From contig JAGAKR010000011.1 in NCBI GenBank assembly GCA_017625535.1, forward strand, positions 1 to 43,082: 43,082 nt of DNA, given 5' to 3'. The notes under the pieces are model-generated. The model was not told the DNA's origin. It did no database searches and was given only the letters and a program-made list of their open reading frames with translations. The stretch is from Bacteroidales bacterium. Lineage in GTDB: Bacteria > Bacteroidota > Bacteroidia > Bacteroidales > UBA932. How positions within the stretch are numbered: the stretch's first letter is position 1; each line of letters opens with the position of its first letter. Below are positions 1 through 10,696 of this stretch, one piece after another. Position numbers and translations under genes: made by a program.

Positions 1-30
1 AGTACGCAAGTACAAACGAGATAAAATAAT

Positions 31-140
<110 letters not shown>

Positions 141-143
141 TAC

Positions 144-179
144 AGAGAGCATTCAGTAAACTGAGTGCTCTCTTTTTTT
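144..179 (+). terminator. Intrinsic terminator of the rrn operon
   Basis: AGAGAGCATTCAG (144-156) pairs with CTGAGTGCTCTCT (161-173) through one G-U pair and a four-base loop, and a run of T follows. It lies directly after the 5S gene and ends the rRNA transcript. Confidence 0.92.
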
Positions 180-215
180 ATCTTCATTTCTTCTCTTTCC
201 TTGATGATATATTGT

Positions 216-223
216 TATATTTG
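216..223 (+). promoter_or_regulatory. Candidate -7 element for the first AGCS symporter gene
   Basis: TATATTTG matches the Bacteroidetes -7 consensus TAnnTTTG. It sits 25 bases before the ATG at 249, so the leader would be about 18-20 bases. No clear TTTG -33 box lies 20 bases upstream. Confidence 0.5.
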
Positions 224-248
224 TGTTTCATATTAATTTTTGGCATTT

Positions 249-1655
249 ATGGAACAGGCTACTGCATTCATTACTTCAATCAATGACTTTATCTGGACTT
301 ATATTCTTGTGGCTGTCTTGATTGGTTGTGCACTTTATTTTACTTTCAAGACTAAATTTGTCCAGTTCAGGATGATTAAGGAGACTTTAAGACTTCTTGC
401 TGGCTCCACTTCTTCCTCAAATAATAGTGATGGAAAGAAACAGGTTTCCTCTTTCCAGGCATTTATAGTTTCTATTGCAAGCCATGTGGGTACTGGCAAT
501 CTTGCAGGTGTTGCTACTGCAATTGCAGTGGGAGGCCCCGGATCAATATTCTGGATGTGGATTATTGCACTTCTTGGTTCAGCAAGTTCTTTTATAGAGA
601 ATACTCTTGCCCAGCTTTATAAAGTTAAAGGCAAGGACTCTTTTGTGGGGGGGCCTGCATATTATATGAGTATAGGTCTTAAGAAGCCTTGGATGGGTTC
701 TTTGTTTGCTGTACTTCTTATATTTACATTCCCGTTCTCTTTCAATACTGTACAGAGCAATACCATTTGTGCCGCATTCCAGGAGGCATTCAATTTTGAC
801 CCTACAATTGTTGGTATTGTACTTACACTTGTTACTCTTGTAGTAATTTTTGGAGGTATCCAGCGAATTGCAAAAGTGAGCAGTGTAATTGTTCCTGTTA
901 TGGCAGTGGGTTATGTATTGTTGGCTTTTTTTGTTGTAATCATCAACATTACAAAGATACCTGCAGTCCTTGAACTTATAATTTCAAGTGCATTCGGATG
1001 GAACCAGGCATTTGGCGGTATGATGGGTGTGGCTATGATGAATGGTATCAAGAGAGGATTGTTCAGCAATGAGGCAGGTGAAGGTTCTGCACCTAACGTT
1101 GCAGCAACAGCAGATGTTTCACATCCTGTAAAACAAGGTCTTATACAGGTGTTCGGAGTATTCGCAGATACACTTGTAATCTGTTCTTGTACAGCATTCA
1201 TAATTTTGTTCAGCGGTGTAAAGTTTGGTGCGGAGGCAAACGGCATCCAACTTACCCAACAGGCACTTACAAGCCAGATTGGCAGTGCCGGAAACATTTT
1301 CATTGCGGCTGCAATACTTTTCTTTGCGTTCAGCAGCATCATAGGAAACTATTATTATGGTGAGGCCAACATAAGGTATCTGTCAAAGAAGAAATGGACT
1401 CTTGTGGCATTCCGTCTTATGACCTGCGGTATGGTGATGTTTGGTGCACTTGCAACATTGGATCTTGCCTGGAGCCTTGCAGATATTTGTATGGCGTGTA
1501 TGACAATGTGTAATCTTGTGGCAATTGTCCTTTTGAGCAAGTATGCGGTAAGGCTGCTCAATGATTATGTGGCACAGAAAAAACAGGGCATCAAGGACCC
1601 TGTGTTCAAAAAGGAGAGTATGCCTGACATCCAGCAGGATATAGAGTGCTGGTAA
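249..1655 (+). CDS. Sodium:alanine/glycine symporter family (AGCS) protein, copy 1
   Basis: This inner-membrane secondary transporter belongs to the AGCS family (Na_Ala_symp), which imports small neutral amino acids such as alanine or glycine with Na+. The 468-residue protein is hydrophobic throughout. It has the family hallmarks GTGNLAGVATA and GGPGSIFWMW in the N-terminal half, GGPAYYMS, and FSNEAGEGSAPNVAA in the second half. I chose the ATG at 249. An in-frame TTG at 240 would add three residues but lies closer to the -7 element and is not needed. The gene stands alone after the rRNA terminator and converges with trmD, leaving about 20 bases. A second member lies at 29695-31074. The true substrate (Ala, Gly, Ser or another) cannot be read from the sequence. 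Confidence 0.93.
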   Translation: MEQATAFITSINDFIWTYILVAVLIGCALYFTFKTKFVQFRMIKETLRLLAGSTSSSNNSDGKKQVSSFQAFIVSIASHVGTGNLAGVATAIAVGGPGSIFWMWIIALLGSASSFIENTLAQLYKVKGKDSFVGGPAYYMSIGLKKPWMGSLFAVLLIFTFPFSFNTVQSNTICAAFQEAFNFDPTIVGIVLTLVTLVVIFGGIQRIAKVSSVIVPVMAVGYVLLAFFVVIINITKIPAVLELIISSAFGWNQAFGGMMGVAMMNGIKRGLFSNEAGEGSAPNVAATADVSHPVKQGLIQVFGVFADTLVICSCTAFIILFSGVKFGAEANGIQLTQQALTSQIGSAGNIFIAAAILFFAFSSIIGNYYYGEANIRYLSKKKWTLVAFRLMTCGMVMFGALATLDLAWSLADICMACMTMCNLVAIVLLSKYAVRLLNDYVAQKKQGIKDPVFKKESMPDIQQDIECW

Positions 1656-1675
1656 TGGTATGGAAATAAGGCCTG

Positions 1676-2353
1676 CTATTTTTTAAGCAGGTCGGGTCTA
1701 AGACGGGCAGTCCTCTCAAGGGACTGCTCTTCTTGCCATTGGGCAATAAGTTTGGGGTTTCCCGACAGCAATACTTTTGGCACTTCCCATCCATTGAAGT
1801 TTGCCGGACGGGTGTATACCGGTGCAGAAAGTAGATTGTCCTGGAAACAGTCGCTGAGTGCAGATGTTTCGTCAGAAATGGCCCCAGGAATAAGCCTTAT
1901 GACTGCATCACATACAACAGCTGCTGCAAGTTCACCACCGCTGAGGACATAATCACCTATTGATATCTCCATTGTTACCAGGTGTTCCCTTATCCTGTGG
2001 TCAATACCTTTGTAGTGTCCGCAGAGTATGATTATGTTCTCAAGGCAGGAGAGCCTGTTTGCAATGGGCTGGTCAAGTGTTTTTCCGTCGGGAGACATAT
2101 AAATTATCTCATCATATTTCCTTTCTCCCTGCAGCTTGGTGATGAGGGTGTGGATGGGTTCAATCATAAGTACCATTCCGGCATCCCCACCGTAGTTGTA
2201 GTCATCAACCTGGTGGTAGTTTCCCTTGCCATACTCCCTTATGTCGTGTATATGTATCTCTACAAGACCTTTGTTTTTTGCCCTCTGTACTATTGAGTGG
2301 TTGAGCGGACTCTCCAACAATTCAGGAACTACTGTAAGTATGTCTATTCTCAT
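1676..2353 (-). CDS. trmD: tRNA (guanine-37 N1)-methyltransferase
   Basis: TrmD uses S-adenosylmethionine to methylate N1 of G37 beside the anticodon, which prevents +1 frameshifting. It is a cytoplasmic dimer with a trefoil-knot SAM site. The 225-residue product has the usual family length. It starts [13 protein letters not shown] and carries the knot motifs CGHYKGID (111-118) and [14 protein letters not shown] (131-144). It is transcribed leftward from the intergenic region shared with the DUF349 gene. Unlike in many bacteria it is not next to rpsP, rimM or rplS here, which is common in Bacteroidetes. Confidence 0.96.
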   Translation of the reverse strand: MRIDILTVVPELLESPLNHSIVQRAKNKGLVEIHIHDIREYGKGNYHQVDDYNYGGDAGMVLMIEPIHTLITKLQGERKYDEIIYMSPDGKTLDQPIANRLSCLENIIILCGHYKGIDHRIREHLVTMEISIGDYVLSGGELAAAVVCDAVIRLIPGAISDETSALSDCFQDNLLSAPVYTRPANFNGWEVPKVLLSGNPKLIAQWQEEQSLERTARLRPDLLKK

Positions 2354-2392
2354 GATATGCTATAGGTTTTCTGACTAAAATTAGCTGTGTGG

Positions 2393-2424
2393 CAAAGATA
2401 GAAAATTACTCAGCGATAATCAAT
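2393..2424 (-). promoter_or_regulatory. Promoter for trmD
   Basis: On the minus strand, TATCTTTG (2393-2400) is a perfect -7 element. Exactly 20 bases upstream is ATTG (2421-2424), one mismatch from the TTTG -33 box. The start codon of trmD is about 40 bases downstream. Confidence 0.65.
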
Positions 2425-2430
2425 TTTTAC

Positions 2431-2438
2431 TATATTTG
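2431..2438 (+). promoter_or_regulatory. Candidate -7 element for the DUF349-yidC-yggS cluster
   Basis: TATATTTG matches TAnnTTTG, 29 bases before the DUF349 start codon. It lies back to back with the trmD promoter. No clear -33 box was seen. Confidence 0.55.
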
Positions 2439-2467
2439 CGAGTTATTAAATTTATAGTCCGTATACT

Positions 2468-4159
2468 ATGGAAAAGGAATATGTAGATTTCTCAAACTTG
2501 GATTTGAATGGGATAATTTCAAAGTTCAAGGATATGTTGGAAAGTGAAGACCATAAGGATTTGTTTGCAAATGCTGAGATGGCCAAATCTGTATTTTACA
2601 AGGTGTTGAATGTTGAAAAGGAGAAGGAGGGAGCTGATGTGTCACTGGCAGAGGAGAACTTCAAGGAGCTTTATGGCAAATACAGGCAGATAAGGATGGC
2701 TCACGTTCAGGATATTGAGAAGGAGAAGGAGGAGAATTATGTGAAGAAGCTGCAAATCATTGAGGAATTGAGGGCTTTGCTGGAGAAGGCAGAGGATGTG
2801 AACCATACTTTTCCTGAGTTCCGCGAGCTGCAGAACAGGTGGAGGGCTATAGATATGGTGCCACAGGCAAAGGCGAAGGATTTGTGGGACACATATCAGC
2901 ATTATGTTGAGAAATTCTACGACTATATAAAAATCAACAACGAGTTCAGGGATATGGACTTCAAGAAGAATCTTGAGGCCAAGACAAGTTTGTGCGAGAG
3001 GGCAGAGGCGCTGGTGGATGAGCCTAATGTTGTGGGTGCATTCAAGGAGCTTCAGAAACTGCACGATGAGTGGAAGGAGATAGGACCTGTTGCAAAAGAG
3101 TTCAGGGAGAGCATATGGGAGAGGTTCAAGGGTGTGACTTCTGTGATAAACAAGAGGCATCAGGCCCATTTTGAGCAGTTGAAGGAGGAGCAGAAGAAGA
3201 ATCTTGATGCCAAGGTGCAGTTGTGTGAGAAGGCTGAGGAGATTGCTGCTGCGGTTCCTCAGGAGTCGGGTGACTGGAATGCATTGTCCAAACAGATGGA
3301 GAATCTCCAGGCTCAGTGGAAGAATGTGGGTTTTGCGGCAAAGAAGGAGAATCAGAAGATATATGACCGTTTCCGCGAGGCTTGTGACAAATTCTACAAT
3401 TCAAAGAGGGAGTATTATGCAAACTTTAAGAATGTGATGCAGGATAACCTTAAGTTGAAGGAGCAGTTGTGCGAGAAGGCTGAGGCGCTTATGGAGAGCG
3501 AGGATTGGAAGAAGGCTACTGACCAGTTGATACAGTTGCAGAAACAGTGGAAGGAGATAGGACCGGTTGCAAGGAAACAGTCTGACGCAGTTTGGAAGAG
3601 GTTCAGGGCTGCCTGTGACCATTTCTTTGACAATAAGTCAAAACACTTTGATAAAGTTGATGAGCAGTACAGTGGTAATCTGGCACTGAAACTGGCTCTC
3701 ATTGAAGAGGTGAAGGCTTATAAGGTTGGAGATACCAGAGAGGACGACATAAATGCAATGAGGGAGTTCCAGAACAGATGGAATGCAATAGGCTATGTTC
3801 CGTTCAAGGAGAAGGAGAAAGTGCAGAAAGAGTTCAATACCGCACTTGATATGCATTTTGCAGATATAAGGTCACTTGAGGGTGAGAAGAAACTCAACAA
3901 GTTCAGAAGGATGGTTGCTGAGGTTAAGAATTCCGGCAAAGGTGACAGGGGCTTGAGGTTTGAGAGGGAGAAACTTCTTCTCAAATACAGGAAGATGGAG
4001 CAGGATATTGCCACTCTTGAGAACAATATGGGCTTCTTTGCAAGGACCAAGAATGCGGACAGCATGATAGCGGATGTGAAGAAGAAGATATCAATTGCAA
4101 AGGAGGAGCTTGCAAGAATAGAGGAGAAAATCAGAATTATTGACAACCAATTTGAGTAA
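2468..4159 (+). CDS. DUF349 repeat protein
   Basis: This is a 563-residue, highly charged, Lys/Glu-rich protein that is probably almost all helical and soluble. Five copies of a DUF349 unit are visible, at about residues 118-157, 192-232, 276-316, 353-393 and 430-468. Each has a core like LQxxWKxIGPV followed by a helix with W/Y-x-R-F. The last ~90 residues form a Lys/Arg-rich coiled-coil-like tail. The biochemical role of the Bacteroidetes DUF349 proteins is not established. DUF349 is best known from YccF/DUF349-type proteins thought to bind RNA or ribosomes, and I infer nothing firmer. It is 17 bases upstream of yidC on the same strand, so probably co-transcribed with it. Confidence 0.88.
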   Translation: MEKEYVDFSNLDLNGIISKFKDMLESEDHKDLFANAEMAKSVFYKVLNVEKEKEGADVSLAEENFKELYGKYRQIRMAHVQDIEKEKEENYVKKLQIIEELRALLEKAEDVNHTFPEFRELQNRWRAIDMVPQAKAKDLWDTYQHYVEKFYDYIKINNEFRDMDFKKNLEAKTSLCERAEALVDEPNVVGAFKELQKLHDEWKEIGPVAKEFRESIWERFKGVTSVINKRHQAHFEQLKEEQKKNLDAKVQLCEKAEEIAAAVPQESGDWNALSKQMENLQAQWKNVGFAAKKENQKIYDRFREACDKFYNSKREYYANFKNVMQDNLKLKEQLCEKAEALMESEDWKKATDQLIQLQKQWKEIGPVARKQSDAVWKRFRAACDHFFDNKSKHFDKVDEQYSGNLALKLALIEEVKAYKVGDTREDDINAMREFQNRWNAIGYVPFKEKEKVQKEFNTALDMHFADIRSLEGEKKLNKFRRMVAEVKNSGKGDRGLRFEREKLLLKYRKMEQDIATLENNMGFFARTKNADSMIADVKKKISIAKEELARIEEKIRIIDNQFE

Positions 4160-4176
4160 ATTATATAGAAAAGGAG

Positions 4177-6057
4177 ATGAATAAGAATACGGTAATCGGT
4201 TTTGTACTTATAGGTGTGATTCTTATAGGGTTCAGTTGGTACAATACCAGAATTTTCAAGGAACAGGAGAGGGAAAGGTTTGTGGCAGATTCAATTGCCA
4301 GGGTGGAGGCTTTGAAGAATGCACCTAAAATTGATTCTGCAATTGTAGCATTGAACGACAGTATAGCAAAGGCAAGGGGCGAGGAGGAGAGGTATACCGC
4401 GCCGGTTTACAGGGATTCATTGCTTGAGGCTGCAAGCAAGGCTGCAGAGGAGTTCTACACATTGGAGAATAACAGGATAAAGGTTGATTTCACAACCAAA
4501 GGTGCGCAGGCATACAAGGTTCAGGTAAAGGATTATTACACACACGACAGCCTTGACCTTAACCTTATAAGGGAGAAGGCCAGCAAGTTTGCAATTGATT
4601 TCTATACAGACCAGCAGATAAGCACTGCAGACTTCAATTATACAAAAGTTGCCCAGAATGACACATCATTGGTGATGAGGCTCCAGTTTGGTGAGAATGC
4701 GTACATAGAGCATATATATACATTGCCTCAAGACAGTTATATGATGGGTTTCAACCTCAGGTTGGTTGGAATGGACAGGTACATTTCAAGAAACATGTCT
4801 CAGCTGGCTGTAGACTGGAGGCTGGATATGCCAAGGCTTGAAAGAGGGTATGAGAATGAGAAAAACTATTCTACTGTAGCATACAAATTCCCAGGAGATG
4901 AGGATGTGGAGGATCTTGGCTTGAGAAAAGCCGAGTCTTCAGAGGATCTTACCACAAAGGTTGAGTGGTTTGCTTTCCAGCAGCAGTTCTTCTCTGCAAT
5001 TATGGTTGCTGAGAACAGTTTTGCAGGAGGAGACCTTTCATATAAATTCTATGATGTTGCCGATGAGGATGCAAGGCTTATGGACTGCAGGGCAAATATG
5101 TTGGTGGATTATGATGCGGCACAGGTTGTGGAGATACCTTTCAGTTTCTATTACGGACCTAACCTGTATAAGGAACTCAAGAGTTATGATTATGGATTTG
5201 AGAAGATAGTTCCTCTTGGAGGATGGCTTATTGGCTGGATAAACAGGGTTGTCATCATCAACTTCTTTGATTACCTGAGCAGATTCATTTCAAACTTCGG
5301 TATCATTATCCTCCTTATGACCATTGCAATCAAACTCATAATTTCTCCGCTTACACTCAAATCTTATATGTCATCTGCGAAGATGAGGGTGCTCAAACCG
5401 GAGATTGACAAGATTAACGAGAAGTATCCGAGGAAAGAGGATGCAATGAAGAAACAGCAGGAGGTGATGGCCCTTTACAACAAGACAGGTGTGAGCATGT
5501 TCGGAGGCTGTCTTCCTATGTTGCTCCAGTTCCCTATCCTGTTTGCAATGTTCAGGTTCTTCCCGGCTTCATTTGAGTTGAGACAGCAGGGCTTCCTGTG
5601 GGCAGATGACCTCAGTACATATGATTCAATCCTTCAGCTGCCTTTCAATATTCCGTTGTATGGTGACCATGTGAGCTTGTTTGCAATACTTATGGCTGTA
5701 TCCATGTATTTCTACTCAAAGATGAATATGGACCAGATGCCAAGCAACAACGAGATGGCCGGTATGAGGACAATGCAGCTGTACTTTATGCCTATATTCC
5801 TTTTGGTGTTATGTAACAACTTCTCCAGCGGTTTGAGCTACTACTATATGCTTTCAAACTTGTTTACAATAGTGCAGACTTGGGTTATAAGGAAGTATTT
5901 TGTAGATGAGAAGAAATTGTATGCCCAGTTGCAGGCAAAGGCTGCAAACTCCAAGACCAAGAAGAAATCAAAATTCCAGCAGAGGTTGGATGAGATGTAC
6001 AAACAGCAGCAGGAGTTGCAGAGGCAGCAACAGCAGCAGATGAGAAACAGAAAATAA
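4177..6057 (+). CDS. yidC: Membrane protein insertase YidC
   Basis: YidC inserts and folds inner-membrane proteins, alone or with SecYEG. The 626-residue protein has the Gram-negative layout. An N-terminal membrane anchor (about 5-22) is followed by a large periplasmic domain to about residue 345. The conserved hydrophobic core begins at FISNFGIIILLMTI and includes SYMSSAKMRVLKPEIDKI and GGCLPMLLQFPILFAMF. The cytoplasmic C-terminal tail is rich in Gln, Lys and Arg (QQQQQMRNRK). Such a basic tail is common in YidC and can contact ribosomes. AAGGAG abuts the ATG with no spacer, so it is unlikely to act as a normal Shine-Dalgarno. The gene lies between DUF349 (17 bases) and yggS (11 bases). Confidence 0.97.
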   Translation: MNKNTVIGFVLIGVILIGFSWYNTRIFKEQERERFVADSIARVEALKNAPKIDSAIVALNDSIAKARGEEERYTAPVYRDSLLEAASKAAEEFYTLENNRIKVDFTTKGAQAYKVQVKDYYTHDSLDLNLIREKASKFAIDFYTDQQISTADFNYTKVAQNDTSLVMRLQFGENAYIEHIYTLPQDSYMMGFNLRLVGMDRYISRNMSQLAVDWRLDMPRLERGYENEKNYSTVAYKFPGDEDVEDLGLRKAESSEDLTTKVEWFAFQQQFFSAIMVAENSFAGGDLSYKFYDVADEDARLMDCRANMLVDYDAAQVVEIPFSFYYGPNLYKELKSYDYGFEKIVPLGGWLIGWINRVVIINFFDYLSRFISNFGIIILLMTIAIKLIISPLTLKSYMSSAKMRVLKPEIDKINEKYPRKEDAMKKQQEVMALYNKTGVSMFGGCLPMLLQFPILFAMFRFFPASFELRQQGFLWADDLSTYDSILQLPFNIPLYGDHVSLFAILMAVSMYFYSKMNMDQMPSNNEMAGMRTMQLYFMPIFLLVLCNNFSSGLSYYYMLSNLFTIVQTWVIRKYFVDEKKLYAQLQAKAANSKTKKKSKFQQRLDEMYKQQQELQRQQQQQMRNRK

Positions 6058-6068
6058 TTGTTTTTGAT

Positions 6069-6743
6069 ATGAGCATTTCAAATCAGATAACAAAGATAAA
6101 CAATGAGCTGCCATCAACTGTAAAGTTGGTGGCAGTTTCAAAATTCAACCCTGTGGAGGCCATTCAGGAGGCTTATGATGCAGGGCAGAGGATTTTTGGA
6201 GAGAGCCGTCCGCAGGAACTTGTACAGAAGGTGCCACAACTTCCCGGTGATATACAGTGGCATTTTATAGGGCATTTGCAGACAAACAAACTTAAGATGG
6301 TGCTCCCATATGTTTCACTTGTCCACTCTGTAGACAGTGAGAGGCTCCTTATGGAGATTGACAAATACGCAGTTAAGAATGGTCTTAAGGTGAAATGTCT
6401 CCTTGAGATGTTCATTGCCCAGGAGGAGAGCAAACAGGGGTTCAGCAGGGAGGAGATTATATCTTTGATGGACAAGTTGCAGGATTCCCCGCTGCAGGGC
6501 GTTGAGATTTGCGGCCTTATGGGAATGGCCTCATTTGTGGAGGATCAGGAGCAGATCAAGGCAGAGTTTGAGGAACTTCACGCCGCATTTTCTGAGATAA
6601 GTGAAAAATATATCTCCGCACACCCCAACTTCAAGGAGTTGTCTATGGGGATGAGCGGAGATTATAAGATTGCCATTGGTTGCGGCAGCACTATGGTAAG
6701 GATAGGCACCACAATTTTTGGCGCAAGGAATTACAACAAATAG
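6069..6743 (+). CDS. yggS: PLP-binding homeostasis protein, YggS/PLPBP family
   Basis: YggS binds pyridoxal 5'-phosphate without a known enzymatic reaction and helps balance vitamin B6 and amino-acid pools in the cytoplasm. The 224-residue length is normal. The PLP lysine is K25 in LVAVSKFNP. Further family motifs are FGESRPQEL, WHFIGHLQTNK, and near the C-terminus LSMGMSGDYKIAIGCGSTMVRIG, which includes the phosphate-binding loop. It is the third gene of the DUF349-yidC cluster. Its stop codon lies two bases from that of the convergent dapF. A weak 6-bp stem (6740-6760) spans both stops. Confidence 0.95.
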   Translation: MSISNQITKINNELPSTVKLVAVSKFNPVEAIQEAYDAGQRIFGESRPQELVQKVPQLPGDIQWHFIGHLQTNKLKMVLPYVSLVHSVDSERLLMEIDKYAVKNGLKVKCLLEMFIAQEESKQGFSREEIISLMDKLQDSPLQGVEICGLMGMASFVEDQEQIKAEFEELHAAFSEISEKYISAHPNFKELSMGMSGDYKIAIGCGSTMVRIGTTIFGARNYNK

Positions 6744-6745
6744 AG

Positions 6746-7573
6746 CTAGGCAATCTCTATATCGCATTCAAATACGAAAGTGGCAGGGCCTGTAAGATAT
6801 ACATCAGTAAAGGTCTTGCTGCTTTTGTTGTATTTGAAGTTTACCTGAAGGTCGTCTCCAAGTGCATGGATGTCATATTTTAGGAGTTCTGCATCATTAT
6901 CTGCCTGTTTCTGGGCATATCCTTTCTCCGGTGAATACAGGTAAGTTGCAATAGAAGAGGCTGTAACACCTGTTCCGCAGGCAAATGTCTCTGCCTCCAC
7001 ACCCCTTTCATATGTACGTACATTAATGCTGTTGTCATTAATCTGTACAAAGTTCACATTTGTGCCACCTTCAAAATCCTTGTGGTATCTCCAGTATTTT
7101 CCCTTTTCATCAACAGGGTATGTGGCTGTATCCTCTACAAATTCAACATAGTGAGGTGAACCTGTATTAAGGAAGTATGCATTGTCTGAGTATTTGCCGC
7201 AAGCCTCAAGATCTTTCATCTTGAGTTTTACAATGCATCTGTGTGGTGTGAATTCAAGTACCTGTGCAGTGTGGAATCCGTCTATTGCGTTGAAATCGAA
7301 TTTCTTTATTCCTCTGTGTGCCGCAAAGGCAACAAGGCAGCGCCCGCCGTTTCCACACATGCTCCCCTCATAACCGTCGGCATTGAAATACCTCATTGAA
7401 AAGTCATATCCGTCACTTTCCCCAAGGAGCATCATTCCATCTGCTCCAACTCCAAAACGTCTGTCGCAAAGCAGTTTCACCTGCTCAGGTGTAAGGTCAT
7501 ATTCATTGTTTCTGTTATCCAGGATAACAAAGTCGTTACCAGCACCCTGGTATTTGTAAGCATGTACAATCAT
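6746..7573 (-). CDS. dapF: Diaminopimelate epimerase
   Basis: DapF converts LL- to meso-diaminopimelate for lysine synthesis and peptidoglycan. It is a cofactor-independent two-cysteine racemase. Both catalytic cysteines are present: C73 in MCGNGGRC and C199 in ACGTGVTA. The substrate-binding start YQGAGNDFVILDN (residues 8-20) is also present. At 275 residues the length is typical. It is the last gene of the leftward surE-lpxB-dapF operon, starting four bases after lpxB ends. The grouping joins two envelope pathways. Confidence 0.97.
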   Translation of the reverse strand: MIVHAYKYQGAGNDFVILDNRNNEYDLTPEQVKLLCDRRFGVGADGMMLLGESDGYDFSMRYFNADGYEGSMCGNGGRCLVAFAAHRGIKKFDFNAIDGFHTAQVLEFTPHRCIVKLKMKDLEACGKYSDNAYFLNTGSPHYVEFVEDTATYPVDEKGKYWRYHKDFEGGTNVNFVQINDNSINVRTYERGVEAETFACGTGVTASSIATYLYSPEKGYAQKQADNDAELLKYDIHALGDDLQVNFKYNKSSKTFTDVYLTGPATFVFECDIEIA

Positions 7574-7577
7574 AATA

Positions 7578-8726
7578 TCATTGGTTTTTGTTCATCATCT
7601 TTTCAAGTTCCTCAATCATTGCAGATGCAACTTTTGCAGAGGCTCCCTTGCCTCCAAGTATATTCCTCACATCCCTGTAGTCTGCCAGCATCTTCTCCCT
7701 ATATGCACTGTTGCCCAGGAGATTGTCAAGTTCAGCGGAAATTTTCTGTGGGGTACAGTCGTGCTGTATAAGTTCTTTGAACAGCCCTTTGTCCATAATG
7801 AGGTTTGCAAGGCTTATGTATTTGAGTTTTACAACGCTCCTGGCAATCTGGTAGGAGATCTCATTTCCTCCGTAGCATACAACCTGCGGCACACCAATGA
7901 GGGCTGCCTCAAGGCTTGCAGTGCCGGAACTTATGATTGCGGCATCAGAGTGCCTCAGAATGGAGTATGTCTCTCCAAAAAGCAATTTTATGTTGCTGCA
8001 CTTATTCCCGATAATCCCTTCATAGAATTCCCTCTCCATAGAAGGTGCACAGGCCATAAGGAACCTGTATTCAGGGTACCTCCCGGCAACTTGCATCATT
8101 CTTGGAAGGAGGTATTTTATCTCGCTTCTCCTGCTGCCTGCAAGGAGGGCAACTGTCTTTTCTGCACTTCCTATGCCGCACCTCTGCTCAAAAGCCTCTT
8201 TTGATTCTTCAGAACTGCTGTGGTTGTCAACGCTGTCCAGCAACGGGTTGCCCCTGTATATTGCGTCAATTCCCCATTTCTTGAAGTATTCAATCTCAAA
8301 CGGGAATATGATGAAGAGCCTGTCTACATATTTTTTCAGTTTGTGTACCCTTTTCTCTTTCCAGGCCCATACTTTTGGGGCTATGTAGTAGAATACCCTC
8401 ATACCCCTCTCTTTTGCAAACTTGGCAATCCTGAAATTGAATCCGGGGTAATCTATAAGTATTACTGCATCGGGGTTGTATTTTACTATATCATTCTTGC
8501 AATCCTGCAGATTTTTAGCAAGTTTCCCAAGGTTTGCCACAACTTCAACGAATCCCATTATGGCCCCTTCCTTATAATGCCTTATCAGTTCTGCTCCTGC
8601 CTCTTTCATCAAATCCCCACCCCAGCAGCGGATTTGTGCCTCCTTGTCCATCTCACGGATTCCTTTAATGAGGTTTGAACCATGCAGGTCTCCTGATGCC
8701 TCTCCGGCAATAATAAAGTATCGCAT
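7578..8726 (-). CDS. lpxB: Lipid-A-disaccharide synthase
   Basis: LpxB (glycosyltransferase family 19) joins UDP-2,3-diacylglucosamine to lipid X, forming the lipid A disaccharide at the inner face of the inner membrane. The 382-residue protein begins MRYFIIAGEASGDLHGSNLI, the family signature. It also carries PGFNFRIAKFAK, YYIAPKVWAWKEKR, the nucleotide-sugar loop LLAGSRRSEI and SGTASLEAALIGVPQVV. It shows that the organism makes lipid A. The gene lies 17 bases after surE and 4 bases before dapF. Confidence 0.97.
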   Translation of the reverse strand: MRYFIIAGEASGDLHGSNLIKGIREMDKEAQIRCWGGDLMKEAGAELIRHYKEGAIMGFVEVVANLGKLAKNLQDCKNDIVKYNPDAVILIDYPGFNFRIAKFAKERGMRVFYYIAPKVWAWKEKRVHKLKKYVDRLFIIFPFEIEYFKKWGIDAIYRGNPLLDSVDNHSSSEESKEAFEQRCGIGSAEKTVALLAGSRRSEIKYLLPRMMQVAGRYPEYRFLMACAPSMEREFYEGIIGNKCSNIKLLFGETYSILRHSDAAIISSGTASLEAALIGVPQVVCYGGNEISYQIARSVVKLKYISLANLIMDKGLFKELIQHDCTPQKISAELDNLLGNSAYREKMLADYRDVRNILGGKGASAKVASAMIEELEKMMNKNQ

Positions 8727-8743
8727 ATTTTAATGAAATGATA

Positions 8744-9535
8744 TTATTTTACACTATCAATATCCCAGGCTTTTCCCAATTCGCCAAGCAGTCCGTAGTC
8801 GGTTGTGTCAACTTTGTGCGGAACTATTGAGACATATCCTGTTCCAACCAGTTTGTGGTCACCGGCAGGAGAATCTTCCAGGTCTTCAAAGTTGCCTGTC
8901 ATCCAGTAATAGTCACGCCCTTTTGGGTCTGTCCTTTTGTTGAACTCCTTTATCCATCTCCCTTTCCCTTGTGAAGCCATACTTATTCCCGATATTTTCC
9001 CGGCAGGGAGGTTTGGAAAATTGATGTTAAGGTATATACCGTCGGGAGGAGGGGTCTTGAGGAACTTTTCCACGAGTATAGGGACATATTTCTCAAGTGC
9101 GGAAAAATCGGGGTCTGGGTTGTGGGTATCTATTGAAATTCCAATTGAAGGGACCCCGTACAGACACCCTTCGGCGGCTGCTCCAAGGGTGCCGGAATAT
9201 ACCGATGCTGCAGATGTGTTGGCCCCATGGTTGATTCCCGAAACAATAAGGGCAGGTTTGTTGTTTATATAAATATAGTTGGCAGCCCATTTTACACAGT
9301 CGGCCGGAGTGCCGGTGAGGGCATATGTCTCTATTGTTGTGCCGTATGAAGTATTGCAGGTGCCTATGTGGCTGCATCTGAGCGGATCATCAAGTGTGAG
9401 CGCTGCAGATTTTCCCGACTGCGGGAATTTTGGTGCCACAATTGTTACATTTCCGAATCTGGAGAGCATTTGTGCAACCAGTGTTATCCCTTTGGAAGTG
9501 TAGCTGTCATCGTTTGTTACAAGTATATCCGGCAT
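8744..9535 (-). CDS. surE: 5'/3'-nucleotidase SurE
   Basis: SurE is a metal-dependent phosphatase that removes phosphate from nucleoside 5'- and 3'-monophosphates. The N-terminus VTNDDSYTSKGI contains the metal pair D9-D10. Further family motifs are PQSGKSAALT, SGINHGANT and GTLGAAAEG. The 263-residue length is normal. It is the first gene of the leftward surE-lpxB-dapF operon. The upstream region is shared with gap. On the minus strand TATCTTTA at 9577-9584 is one base from a -7 consensus and could be its promoter, but this is weak. Confidence 0.96.
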   Translation of the reverse strand: MPDILVTNDDSYTSKGITLVAQMLSRFGNVTIVAPKFPQSGKSAALTLDDPLRCSHIGTCNTSYGTTIETYALTGTPADCVKWAANYIYINNKPALIVSGINHGANTSAASVYSGTLGAAAEGCLYGVPSIGISIDTHNPDPDFSALEKYVPILVEKFLKTPPPDGIYLNINFPNLPAGKISGISMASQGKGRWIKEFNKRTDPKGRDYYWMTGNFEDLEDSPAGDHKLVGTGYVSIVPHKVDTTDYGLLGELGKAWDIDSVK

Positions 9536-9565
9536 CCTTTTTTGTATTGGTTAAGAAAATACTGA

Positions 9566-10672
<1,107 letters not shown>

Positions 10673-10696
10673 TTGTACGCAACAACCATAAAATGA

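Noticed and set aside
1672-1691. CCTGCT/AGCAGG stem at the trmD and symporter 3' ends
   Set aside because: The six-base stem lies over the trmD stop codon and has no proper T-run on either side. Too weak to call a terminator.
2780-3860. Repeated similar DNA segments in the DUF349 gene
   Set aside because: They are explained by the five DUF349 protein repeats; they are not a mobile or CRISPR-type repeat.
5998-6053. CAG-rich stretch looking like a microsatellite
   Set aside because: It encodes the Gln-rich C-terminal tail of YidC, and the triplets vary (CAG, CAA, GAG). It is coding, not a repeat element.
6740-6760. ATAGAG/CTCTAT stem between yggS and dapF
   Set aside because: Six A/T-rich pairs with a nine-base loop and no T-run. 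Termination cannot be claimed.
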